From assembly GCF_003550175.1 (NCBI RefSeq), contig NZ_QXDF01000001.1, positions 1,574,501 through 1,638,500 of the forward strand: DNA of 64,000 bases, read 5' to 3'. A program made the translations under genes and the position numbers. The notes beneath the pieces are model-generated. The model saw nothing but the letters and a program-made list of their open reading frames with translations, was not told where the DNA came from and searched no databases. The stretch is from Dichotomicrobium thermohalophilum. GTDB taxonomy: Bacteria; Pseudomonadota; Alphaproteobacteria; Rhizobiales; Rhodomicrobiaceae. Positions within the stretch are counted from its first letter, which is position 1. Every line of letters begins with the position of its first letter. Shown piece by piece: positions 57,204 to 64,000 of this stretch.

Positions 57204-59369
57204 CTATGCCGTTGCCTTGCGCTTCGCCTCGGCGCGCCGCTCATGCAGGATTGGCTCGGTGTAGCCGCTCGGTTGCTCACGCCCCTTGAAGACCAGATCG
57301 CAGGCGGCCTGAAAGCCGGGACTCGCATCGAAATCCGCAGACATCGGCTTGTAGTCGGGGTCTCCGGCGTTCTGCTCGTCCACCACACGCGCCATCCGCT
57401 TCATCGTCTCCATCACCTGCTCGGAGGAGCAAATGCCGTGATGCAGCCAGTTCGCGATGTGCTGGCTGGAGATGCGCAGCGTCGCCCGGTCTTCCATGAG
57501 CCCGACATTGTTGATGTCCGGCACCTTCGAGCAACCGACGCCGTGCTCGACCCAGCGCACGACATAGCCGAGGATGCCCTGCGCGTTGTTGTCCAGTTCG
57601 GCGCGCACATCGTCCGGCGCCCAGTTGGCGCGATCTGCGACGGGGATCGTCAGCAGGTCGGCGAGCTTGGCCCGCTTCTGGCCCTTCAGCTCTTCCTGGC
57701 GCTGGCGCACATCGACTTGGTGATAGTGCACGGCATGCAGCGTCGCCGCCGTTGGTGAGGGGACCCAGGCGGTGTTCGCGCCGGCCTTGGGGTGACCGAT
57801 TTTCTGCTCCAGCATGTCGGCCATCTTGTCCGGCGCCGCCCACATGCCCTTGCCGATCTGCGCGTGGCCGGGCAGCCCGCAGGCGAGGCCGACATCCACG
57901 TTGTTGTCCTCATACGCCAGCAGCCACGGCGCGCTTTTCATGTCGCCCTTGCGGATCATCGCGCCAGCTTCCATCGAGGTGTGGATCTCGTCGCCGGTGC
58001 GGTCGAGGAAGCCCGTGTTGATGAAGAACACGCGTGCGCTGGCCTCCCGGATGCACTCCTTGAGGTTGAGCGTTGTGCGCCGCTCTTCGTCCATGATGCC
58101 CATCTTGAGGGTATGCCGCGGCAGGCCGAGCACGTCCTCGATTCGCGAGAACAGCTTGTCGGAGAAGGCGACTTCCTCAGGGCCGTGCATCTTCGGCTTG
58201 ACGATGTAGACCGATCCAGCCTGGCTGTTGGCGCGCCGGCCTGAAGCGCCAACGTCGTGCAGCGCGATGGCGCTGGTGACCAGCCCGTCGAGCAGACCCT
58301 CGTAAACCTCGTTGCCCTCGGCATCGAGAATGGCCGGCGTGGTCATCAGATGCCCGACATTGCGCACGAGCATGAGGCTGCGGCCCTTGAGCATCTTCGC
58401 GGTGCCGTCCGGCGCGGTGTAGGCGATGTCGCCGTTGAGCTTGCGGGTGAAGCTGCGCCCGCCCTTGGCTACCTCCTCGGTCAGGTCGCCCTTCATCAGC
58501 CCGAGCCAGTTACGGTAGACGCCCACCTTGTCCTCGGCGTCGACGGCGGCGACGGAGTCCTCGCAGTCCATGATCGTGCTCATCGCCGCTTCCATGCGCA
58601 CATCTGCGACGCCGGCCTTGTCGCTCGCGCCGATCTCGCTGGCGCGGTCGATGCGGATTTCGACGTGCAGGCCGTTGTTGCGCAGGATGACGGCTTCCGG
58701 CTGGTCGGGCGCGCCGCGATACCCGGCGAACTTGCCGGGGTCGATCAGGCTGGCGGTCCCGCTTTCGGTCGTTGCAACGAGCTGGCCGTTGCTCACGGCA
58801 TAGGCCGTGACGTCGCCGTGGCTGGCGCCCGACAGCGGCGCGGTGTCGTCGAGAAACGCCTTGGCCCAGGCGATCACCCGGGCGCCGCGTGCTGGATCAT
58901 AGGCGCTGCCGGTCGGCGTGTCGCCCAGCGCGTCGGTACCGTAGAGCGCGTCATAAAGGCTGCCCCAGCGCGCATTCGCCGCGTTCAGCGCATAACGCGC
59001 GTTGGACACCGGCACAACGAGTTGTGGTCCGCAGACATGTGCGATTTCCTCGTCAACGTTGGCCGTGGTGACGGTGAAGTCCGGTCCCTCGGGCAGCAGA
59101 TAGCCGATCTCGCGCAGGAAGCTCTCGTATTCGGCCATGTCGAACGGCTTGCCGCGCCGAGCCTTGTGCCAGTCATCGATTTTTGCCTGCAAGGCTTCCC
59201 GCTTCGCCAGCAGCGCGCGGTTTTCCGCGCTCAGTTCGGACACAATGCCGGCGAAGCCGCTCCAGAAGGCATCCGGCTCGATCCCGGTTCCGGGCAGGGC
59301 TTCCTCGTTGATGAACGCATAAAGCTCGGTCGCGATCTGCAGTCCGGAATGTGTGACACGGTCGGTCAA
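57204..59369 (-). CDS. glcB: Malate synthase G
   Basis: A 721-residue malate synthase that condenses glyoxylate with acetyl-CoA to malate. The length and the motifs fit the G isoform: [15 protein letters not shown] near residue 155, a [12 protein letters not shown]-like block near 280, [16 protein letters not shown]-like [15 protein letters not shown] near 455, and [13 protein letters not shown] near 625, where the catalytic aspartate lies. The start is TTG 59369, preceded by AGGAGG at the right distance; no in-frame ATG gives the family N-terminus [12 protein letters not shown]. It lies 141 bases downstream of the 2-hydroxyacid dehydrogenase gene. Confidence 0.95.
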   Translation of the reverse strand: MTDRVTHSGLQIATELYAFINEEALPGTGIEPDAFWSGFAGIVSELSAENRALLAKREALQAKIDDWHKARRGKPFDMAEYESFLREIGYLLPEGPDFTVTTANVDEEIAHVCGPQLVVPVSNARYALNAANARWGSLYDALYGTDALGDTPTGSAYDPARGARVIAWAKAFLDDTAPLSGASHGDVTAYAVSNGQLVATTESGTASLIDPGKFAGYRGAPDQPEAVILRNNGLHVEIRIDRASEIGASDKAGVADVRMEAAMSTIMDCEDSVAAVDAEDKVGVYRNWLGLMKGDLTEEVAKGGRSFTRKLNGDIAYTAPDGTAKMLKGRSLMLVRNVGHLMTTPAILDAEGNEVYEGLLDGLVTSAIALHDVGASGRRANSQAGSVYIVKPKMHGPEEVAFSDKLFSRIEDVLGLPRHTLKMGIMDEERRTTLNLKECIREASARVFFINTGFLDRTGDEIHTSMEAGAMIRKGDMKSAPWLLAYEDNNVDVGLACGLPGHAQIGKGMWAAPDKMADMLEQKIGHPKAGANTAWVPSPTAATLHAVHYHQVDVRQRQEELKGQKRAKLADLLTIPVADRANWAPDDVRAELDNNAQGILGYVVRWVEHGVGCSKVPDINNVGLMEDRATLRISSQHIANWLHHGICSSEQVMETMKRMARVVDEQNAGDPDYKPMSADFDASPGFQAACDLVFKGREQPSGYTEPILHERRAEAKRKATA

Positions 59370-59510
59370 GACAGCCTCCTCTTGATTTTCTTGGGCGCGG
59401 GCGCAATGCCCCGCCATACGCGGGCGCGCTCGTCGCTATTGAGACCTGAAACGGATTGCAAGATCAACCGCCGCGCTTTTCACGCGCTGGCGCAACTGTT
59501 TCGCACGCTT

Positions 59511-60473
59511 TCAGGCAGGCGTGACCACGTTGACCGGCTCACCGCGCTGGAACGCCTCGATGTTGGCTATGACCTGATCCCAGAGCGTTTGCATGGCCGT
59601 GTCGCTCGCCCAAGCCGAGTGGGGCGTGATGATGACGTTGGGACGGTCCGCGATGGCCATCAGTGGATTGTCGGCGGCCGGCGGCTCGCGGGTCAGGCAG
59701 TCGAAGCCGATGGCGCGGACCTGGCCGGCATCGAGCGCGCTGACGAGATCCGCCTCGTTCACGAGGCCGCCGCGCGCTGTGTTGATGATGATCGGTCGTC
59801 TTTGCATGACGGTGAATTCATCCCGCGCGATCAGGTTGCGCGTTTCCGGCGTCAGCGGGGTATGGAGCGAGATGATGTCGCTTTCGCGGATGACCTGGTC
59901 GAACGGCGTGCGCTCCTCGGGTACGACGTCCTCGCCCTTGCGCCCGGCGATCAGGATGCGCATCCCGAAGGCGCTGGCCAGCCGCGCGACCGATTCGCCG
60001 ATTGCCCCATAGCCGATGATGCCGAGCGTCTGGTCGGCGAGATCCCGGATCGGGTGCGAAAAGAAGGTGAACTGTCCGGCGCGTTGCCACGCCCCGTCGA
60101 TGACATCCTCGCGGTAGGCCACCAGCGACCGGGACAGCGCCAGCATAAGCGCCATGACATGCTCCGGCACGGTCTGGATCGCGTAGCCCCGCACATTCGC
60201 CACCGCCACATTTGCCGTGTCGCAGGCCGGCACGTCGATGATGTCATAGCCCGTCGCGGCGACCGCAATCATGCGCAGCTTGGGCAGTTGGCTGAGCGTG
60301 TCGGTATCGATCGGCACCTTGTTCGTTATGACGATGTCGGCGTCCCGGGCGCGCTCGACCACCTCGCCCGGCGCGGTCTTTTCGTATTCCTCCCATTCGT
60401 GGGGGAATTGCGGGCGCTTGAGATCGACCGAGGGGCCGATGGTCTTGCGGTCGAGAAAGACGATCTTGGTCAT
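59511..60473 (-). CDS. D-2-hydroxyacid dehydrogenase (glyoxylate/hydroxypyruvate reductase type)
   Basis: A 320-residue member of the D-isomer-specific 2-hydroxyacid dehydrogenases. The nucleotide loop GYGAIG is at residues 154-159, and the catalytic triad is Arg234 in NTARGGLV, Glu263 in TREPP and His285 in TPHSAWA. The segment after the second Rossmann strand (AGRKG) lacks the acidic residue usual for strict NAD enzymes. The overall sequence resembles glycerate dehydrogenase/hydroxypyruvate reductase, an enzyme of glyoxylate and serine metabolism. Its position before glcB supports a role with glyoxylate. ATG 60473 is used; the upstream open frame lacks support. Confidence 0.85.
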   Translation of the reverse strand: MTKIVFLDRKTIGPSVDLKRPQFPHEWEEYEKTAPGEVVERARDADIVITNKVPIDTDTLSQLPKLRMIAVAATGYDIIDVPACDTANVAVANVRGYAIQTVPEHVMALMLALSRSLVAYREDVIDGAWQRAGQFTFFSHPIRDLADQTLGIIGYGAIGESVARLASAFGMRILIAGRKGEDVVPEERTPFDQVIRESDIISLHTPLTPETRNLIARDEFTVMQRRPIIINTARGGLVNEADLVSALDAGQVRAIGFDCLTREPPAADNPLMAIADRPNVIITPHSAWASDTAMQTLWDQVIANIEAFQRGEPVNVVTPA

Positions 60474-60637
60474 GGCGGCTCCGGCACGGCGTTTTTGCCA
60501 TTTTGATGCCAGCAATGCCCCGTGCGCGCAAGCGCGGGACAACAAAACTGTCATCGCCATGCGTTAGCCTCTTGTGCAATGCAGCACGCAGGCGCAGCAT
60601 GGGATTTGCAGCGCAGCAAACCACGAGGAGGTCCGGC

Positions 60638-61402
60638 ATGTTTTCTCTGCAAGGCAAGAAGGCGCTGATTATCGGGATCGCCAACGACAACTCAATCGCC
60701 TATGGCTGTGCCAAGGCGCTGCGCCGCCAGGGCGCGGATCTGGCCATCACTTATCTGAACGAGAAGGCCGAGAAGCACGTGCGCCCGCTCGCCGAACAGC
60801 TCGGCGCGGAGATCATCGCGCCGCTCGACGTGACTCAGGACGGCCAGTTCACCGCGCTGTTCGACCGGATTCGCGAGACGTGGGGGCGCGTCGATATCTG
60901 CCTGCACGCCGTCGCTTTCTGTCCGAAGGAAGACCTGCACGCGCGCGTGGTGGACACATCCCGCGAGGGCTTCGGCCAGGCGATGGACATCTCGGTGCAT
61001 TCCTTCATCCGCATGGTACGCCGGGCCGAGCCGCTGATGCCGCCGGGCGGCACCTGCATGACCGTCTCCTTCTACGGCGCGGAGAAGGTTGTCGAGAACT
61101 ACAACATCATGGGGCCGGTGAAGGCGGCGCTGGAGTCCGTGACCAAATACATGGCCGCCGAGCTGGGGCCGAAGGGAATCAGCGTGCATGCGCTGTCGCC
61201 CGGGCCGATCAAGACGCGCGCGGCGTCAGGCTTGGAGGACTTCGACGAACTGCTGGAAGACGCGGCCGAGCGCGCGCCCACCCATCAGCTTGTGAGCATC
61301 GAGCAGGTGGGGGCGTATGCCGCTTTCCTGGCGAGCGAAGAGGCCGGGAATATTACTGGCGGCGTGCATTATATCGACGGCGGGTATCATATCGTGGGGT
61401 GA
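60638..61402 (+). CDS. fabI: Enoyl-[acyl-carrier-protein] reductase
   Basis: A 254-residue short-chain reductase of the FabI type, which reduces the enoyl-ACP double bond at the end of each fatty-acid elongation cycle. GIANDNSIAYG at residues 13-23 is the FabI nucleotide motif, and the active site is Tyr146, Tyr155 and Lys162 (Tyr-x6-Lys spacing). The start is ATG 60638 with GAGGAGGT; frames upstream lack support. It is divergent from the 2-hydroxyacid dehydrogenase and is followed by a strong hairpin terminator. Confidence 0.93.
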   Translation: MFSLQGKKALIIGIANDNSIAYGCAKALRRQGADLAITYLNEKAEKHVRPLAEQLGAEIIAPLDVTQDGQFTALFDRIRETWGRVDICLHAVAFCPKEDLHARVVDTSREGFGQAMDISVHSFIRMVRRAEPLMPPGGTCMTVSFYGAEKVVENYNIMGPVKAALESVTKYMAAELGPKGISVHALSPGPIKTRAASGLEDFDELLEDAAERAPTHQLVSIEQVGAYAAFLASEEAGNITGGVHYIDGGYHIVG

Positions 61403-61430
61403 GCGCTGGCGCACCGGTGATGCAATAAAA

Positions 61431-61452
61431 AACGGCGCCCGGAGGCGCCGTT
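61431..61452. terminator. Bidirectional terminator between fabI and omp
   Basis: A perfect nine-base stem, AACGGCGCC (61431-61439) and GGCGCCGTT (61444-61452), with a four-base loop. An A-run (61427-61432) precedes it and a T-run follows, so it can terminate both the + strand fabI and the - strand omp transcript. It resembles the stems of the repeats at 62641-62660 and 63851-63870. Confidence 0.8.
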
Positions 61453-61488
61453 TCAACCTGGATGCATTGCCGGGTACGAGGGTGTCGC

Positions 61489-62277
61489 TTACTTCAGCGG
61501 TTCGGCCGGGCGCTCCCAGCTAAAGCGGTAGTTGAGGCCGACCTTGACCACGTGCATGTCCTGTTCGACGTCGAAGATTGCGGTCCTCTCACCGTCGCTG
61601 AGGCTGATCTCCTCTTCGCCGAAGTCGATGTAGTTGTATTCGGCCTTTACGGACCAGTTCGCATCGTAGGCGTGTTCGATGCCCGCGCCGATCAGCCAAC
61701 CGGTACGCGTGTCGTCGCCGTTGAGCTCGCGCGTCCTGCCGGTGTGATTGTAGTCCTCGTCCGCGAACGCAGCGCCCAGCTTGCCGTAGATCAGCGTGCG
61801 ATCGAAGGCCATGCCGGCCCGGCCGGCCACGGTCGCCAGCCAGTTGATATCGACTTCACCGTCGCGGTAACCGTCGTTGCTTCCCTTCCAGGTGCCCTTG
61901 CCTTCCATGCCGGTCCAGGACAGTTCGACCTCCGCGCCATAGACGAACTTGCCGGACTGGCCGTTGAGGCCGGCCTGCACGCCGCCGAGCCAACCATCCG
62001 CATCGTGGGAAGTTTTTCTCCCGACATCACCCGTACCTTCACCGGCATTATCGACCAACGACCAGTCCTTGTCGGACCAGCCGTAGCCGGCATGCGCGCC
62101 AACATAGACGCCCGACCACATATGCGGCGCCGAATAAACCGGCCCCGTATCCTTCAGACTGGCGTCGTAGTCCCCGAGATCCGCGGCTTGCGCGCCCGCT
62201 GCGCTCACCATCAAAAGCGCGGCAGACGCCGTAGCGAGGAGCGCGCCGCGCGCGCCTGCAACAGAAGTCCTGGCCAT
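61489..62277 (-). CDS. Outer-membrane beta-barrel protein (Omp25/31-like), copy 1
   Basis: A 262-residue exported barrel. It has a signal peptide (about residues 1-31, ending AQA), then the Hyphomicrobiales-type mature start ADLGDYD, a DTGPVYS segment, and alternating hydrophobic strands with many Gly, Tyr and Trp. WSGVYVGAHAGYGWSD is the OmpA-type first strand region. The C-terminus ends in GLNYRFSWE, with the terminal phenylalanine context recognised for barrel insertion followed by a short tail. The neighbouring copy 2 is a paralogue. It ends before the terminator at 61431. Confidence 0.87.
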   Translation of the reverse strand: MARTSVAGARGALLATASAALLMVSAAGAQAADLGDYDASLKDTGPVYSAPHMWSGVYVGAHAGYGWSDKDWSLVDNAGEGTGDVGRKTSHDADGWLGGVQAGLNGQSGKFVYGAEVELSWTGMEGKGTWKGSNDGYRDGEVDINWLATVAGRAGMAFDRTLIYGKLGAAFADEDYNHTGRTRELNGDDTRTGWLIGAGIEHAYDANWSVKAEYNYIDFGEEEISLSDGERTAIFDVEQDMHVVKVGLNYRFSWERPAEPLK

Positions 62278-62394
62278 AAGCCAACCCCCATCTTTGCCTG
62301 AATGAAAATCGCTCTTTTGAGCGCGTGACTTCAGGCGTAGGGCTTCTGGCCAACCGGCAACACAAACCCAGGGTTGAGCTCATGGGGATGTCAT

Positions 62395-62421
62395 CGTCTC
62401 AAGCGTGTGCATCCTGAGACG
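62395..62421. promoter_or_regulatory. Inverted repeat upstream of omp copy 1
   Basis: CGTCTCA (62395-62401) and TGAGACG (62415-62421) form a perfect seven-base inverted repeat with a 13-base spacer, about 118 bases upstream of the omp copy 1 start. It could be an operator for a dimeric regulator or part of an mRNA leader. No family can be named from the sequence. Confidence 0.35.
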
Positions 62422-62630
62422 GTCGGAAAAATCCAGCGAAAACAGAGGCTTGCAAAACCGCTCAGGGGCGCGAGAGTGTTGTGATCCCGCAACAACCTCT
62501 GGTTTTCTACGACATATTCATATCTTTTTGGTCGTTGAGGCCCAGCGCACGCCCCGTTTGCGGGACGAACGGCACCATCGAAATCGTAGCGGCGATGTCC
62601 GATTCTCCGGGACCGAACCGGGGCGGAACC

Positions 62631-62680
62631 CAAAGGAGAAGCGGCGCCCGAAGGCGCCGCCGTGGAGGATGATATCAAGG
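62631..62680 (-). terminator. Terminator and repeat block after omp copy 2
   Basis: A GC-rich hairpin with arms GCGGCGCC (62641-62648) and GGCGCCGC (62653-62660) lies 24 bases past the copy 2 stop on the - strand. The whole 50-base block, including the flanking GAGGATGATATCA, recurs at 63841-63890 with about 42 of 50 bases the same by eye. It probably ends copy 2 transcription. Confidence 0.65.
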
Positions 62681-62703
62681 GATGAAGGCGACGGCCGCGC
62701 GCC

Positions 62704-63585
62704 CTATTTCAGCGGCTCCATGCGCTCTTCGCGGCCGCGGAACAGGTAGTTCACGCCGACGCGGAGGATGTGGCCGTCAAGGTCGGGGCCGTAACGATCA
62801 GTGCCATAACGATTGCCCGCCGCCGTCCGGCCAACATAAGCGTAGTCCTCATCCTCGAGATCGAAATAGAGGTATTCGCCCTTGAGGGTCCAGTTGTCGG
62901 CGACCATCCACTCCAGACCGCCGCCAATCGTGTAGCCCAAATGTGTTTCGTCCACGCTACCACGGGCGTTCTCAAACGGCGTCTCAAATGTGGGGTCTGG
63001 AAAAAGCACAGAGATGTCGGACTCGACCTCGGCCCACGCCAAGCCGCCCGTCAGGTAAAGCAGGAGATCGTCTCTCGTCAGATAGCCGACACGGGCGCGC
63101 GCCGTGCCGAACATCTCCATTTCTGCTCGAACGTCCCAAATCGGTTCGCCCGTGTTGTCAGAATCGAGGCCTGTTGGGTAGGGCACAAACGAGGTACTGT
63201 CATCGGCGCCAGTCCAGGAGACGTCGACCTCAGCGCCCAACACCCACCGTCCTATCTGGTGATTGGCACCGAACTGCAAACCGCCGAGCCAATCGTCGCC
63301 GCTCAAGCTCTGACTGGAGTTGTCGAAGGTTATGTCCGGGAAGTTATCGACATCATCGTAGGCGAATGGCCCGTCCCAGTCGGCCCAGGTGTAGCCGAGG
63401 TGGGCACCGACGTAGAACCCGGTCCAGATCGGCGCGGGCGCGTAGACCGGCTCGGTATCCTTGAGGCTGCCCTCGTAGCGGGAAAGGTCGGCGGCGGAGG
63501 CCGGAGAGACGGTCGCGGCCAGAACACCCGCGACGGTTGAGAACGCAACGGCACTGACGGCAGTGGAGACGCACTTACGGAACAT
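62704..63585 (-). CDS. Outer-membrane beta-barrel protein (Omp25/31-like), copy 2
   Basis: A 293-residue barrel with a signal peptide (about residues 1-31, ending ASA) and mature start ADLSRYEGSLKDTEP, closely matching copy 1. TGFYVGAHLGYTWAD is the first strand region and GVNYLFRG the last. Aromatic residues alternate in the predicted strands, and acidic loops are longer than in copy 1, explaining the extra length. The start is ATG 63585 with a GGGGGGT site; the upstream open frame to 63684 has no support. Such proteins are abundant porin-like or structural outer-membrane proteins. Confidence 0.87.
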   Translation of the reverse strand: MFRKCVSTAVSAVAFSTVAGVLAATVSPASAADLSRYEGSLKDTEPVYAPAPIWTGFYVGAHLGYTWADWDGPFAYDDVDNFPDITFDNSSQSLSGDDWLGGLQFGANHQIGRWVLGAEVDVSWTGADDSTSFVPYPTGLDSDNTGEPIWDVRAEMEMFGTARARVGYLTRDDLLLYLTGGLAWAEVESDISVLFPDPTFETPFENARGSVDETHLGYTIGGGLEWMVADNWTLKGEYLYFDLEDEDYAYVGRTAAGNRYGTDRYGPDLDGHILRVGVNYLFRGREERMEPLK

Positions 63586-64000
63586 GAGTTTTACCCCCCA
63601 TCTGGTTACGGACAAAAGAACGGGACTCGAGAGACTGTCTGCAACCGGAAGTAGAGCAGGTGGCCGCTGGGCCGAAACGCACAAACGGGTGAGATGCGCG
63701 AAAAAGTCCCGCTAAAGTTGTGGAATAGCGCGCGCTGGGGCGAAAAGCACCGGAAACTCAGGCGTCTGGGCGAGCCGCGAGACCGCGCGAGTGACGTGGA
63801 AGTTGATGGGCGCGCCGGATTGCGGGCTTTCGGGCCGCGACAAAAGAGAAGCGGCGCCCGGAAGCGCCGCTCTGGAGAATGATATCACTGGAATATACCG
63901 GCCTCCAGCAGCCTCGCACGAAGTGATGAATACTTCTCGCAACGTCACGTCACAAAATCGGAGCCCGGCCGTGTAGCCCCGTCAGGGCAGGCATCGTTGA
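63586..64000. other. Region right of omp copy 2, no supported gene
   Basis: 415 bases to the window edge. It should hold the promoter of copy 2, though no convincing -35/-10 pair was found by eye. Small open frames in several phases lack ribosome-binding sites. The last 50 bases contain two - strand frames that close at about 63950 and 63945 and could be the 3' end of a gene outside the window, but nothing identifies one. The only clear structure is the repeat at 63841-63890. Confidence 0.6.
63841..63890. repeat. Second copy of the omp terminator repeat (orphan)
   Basis: This block matches 62631-62680 at about 42 of 50 positions by eye: the same AGAGAAGCGGCGCCCG start, a GC-rich stem (GCGGCGC at 63851-63857 with GCGCCGC at 63864-63870) and the TGATATCA flank. 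In the first copy an omp stop follows 24 bases to the right, but no barrel C-terminus is readable here. It may mark a deleted or diverged third omp gene, or be an independent repeat. Confidence 0.6.

Larger units (their letters stand above)
62278..62703. other. Intergenic region between the two omp genes
   Basis: 426 bases with no gene I can support. It contains the 5' leader of copy 1 (- strand) with a short hairpin, CGCTC (62310-62314) TTTT GAGCG (62319-62323), a longer inverted repeat at 62395-62421, an AT-richer stretch at about 62501-62535, and the terminator/repeat block at 62631-62680 that ends copy 2. Reading frames here lack ribosome-binding sites and coding-like composition. Confidence 0.7.

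Noticed and set aside
58257-60506. A 749-codon open frame antisense to glcB and the 2-hydroxyacid dehydrogenase
   Set aside because: It crosses two well-supported genes and their intergenic gap and shows no recognisable domain or ribosome-binding site.
63712-63948. A 78-codon - strand frame at the right end as a real gene
   Set aside because: It runs across the repeat hairpin at 63841-63890, has no ribosome-binding site and resembles no known protein.

Overview
The window is a gene-dense, GC-rich chromosomal segment from an alphaproteobacterium, most likely of the order Hyphomicrobiales (Rhizobiales). The evidence is gene order and family type: mdh-sucCD-sucAB-lpd, an F0 ATP synthase operon separate from F1 with both b and b' subunits, ispH-thrB-rnhA, smc beside DsbA-like proteins/DciA/MutY, BolA-J protein-CobS-CobT, split gcvPA/gcvPB, a SURF1 protein, and Omp25/31-like barrels with an AADL-type mature N-terminus. 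I cannot resolve genus from the sequence. No tRNA, rRNA, CRISPR array, insertion sequence, integrase or prophage was seen.

Layout. 1-2.7 kb: a truncated LpxH-like phosphoesterase (- strand), a cysteine-rich exported protein and a patatin-like lipoprotein. 2.8-5.5 kb: a fused acyl-CoA-synthetase/GNAT protein (Pat family). 5.6-16.9 kb: TCA-cycle block mdh, sucC, sucD, sucA, sucB, lpd, then surf1. It is interrupted twice: by a VapBC-like PIN toxin-antitoxin pair between sucC and sucD, and by two small envelope genes (LprI-like, MAPEG) between sucB and lpd. 17-23.8 kb: thrC, an M16 peptidase, a RimJ-like acetyltransferase and a large membrane PAS/GGDEF/EAL protein with degenerate catalytic motifs. 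23.8-29.9 kb: yqgE, a DsbD-alpha-like protein, peroxiredoxin, rnhA, thrB, ispH, a lipoprotein and a DUF2267 protein. 30-34.7 kb: a tandem glycine riboswitch and gcvT-gcvH-gcvPA-gcvPB. 35.2-37.8 kb: atpI-B-E-F'-F on the - strand. 38-43.8 kb: smc, two DsbA-like proteins, dciA. 43.9-51.2 kb: mutY, bolA, J protein, cobS, cobT, RNase T2 and a HerA-like ATPase. 51.4-57.2 kb: DUF4332, a polytopic membrane protein of unknown function, a SleB-type hydrolase, a beta-hydroxyacid dehydrogenase and a glycosyltransferase. 57.2-64 kb: glcB, a glyoxylate/hydroxypyruvate reductase-like enzyme, fabI and two outer-membrane barrel genes.

How it works together. Much of the window is core carbon metabolism: TCA enzymes, glycine cleavage feeding C1 units, malate synthase and a 2-hydroxyacid dehydrogenase handling glyoxylate, plus F0 ATP synthase and cytochrome oxidase assembly. 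The points that most merit a second look are the toxin-antitoxin pair embedded in the succinyl-CoA synthetase operon, whose antitoxin reads about 30 codons into the toxin gene; a natural Asp-to-His change at the fourth acidic active-site position of RNase HI; an EAL protein with a lost catalytic glutamate and a disordered basic tail; convergent gene pairs sharing palindromic CTAG stop codons; and a repeated terminator block next to the omp genes with one orphan copy. I did not find a clear multi-gene defence or biosynthetic system of a new type.
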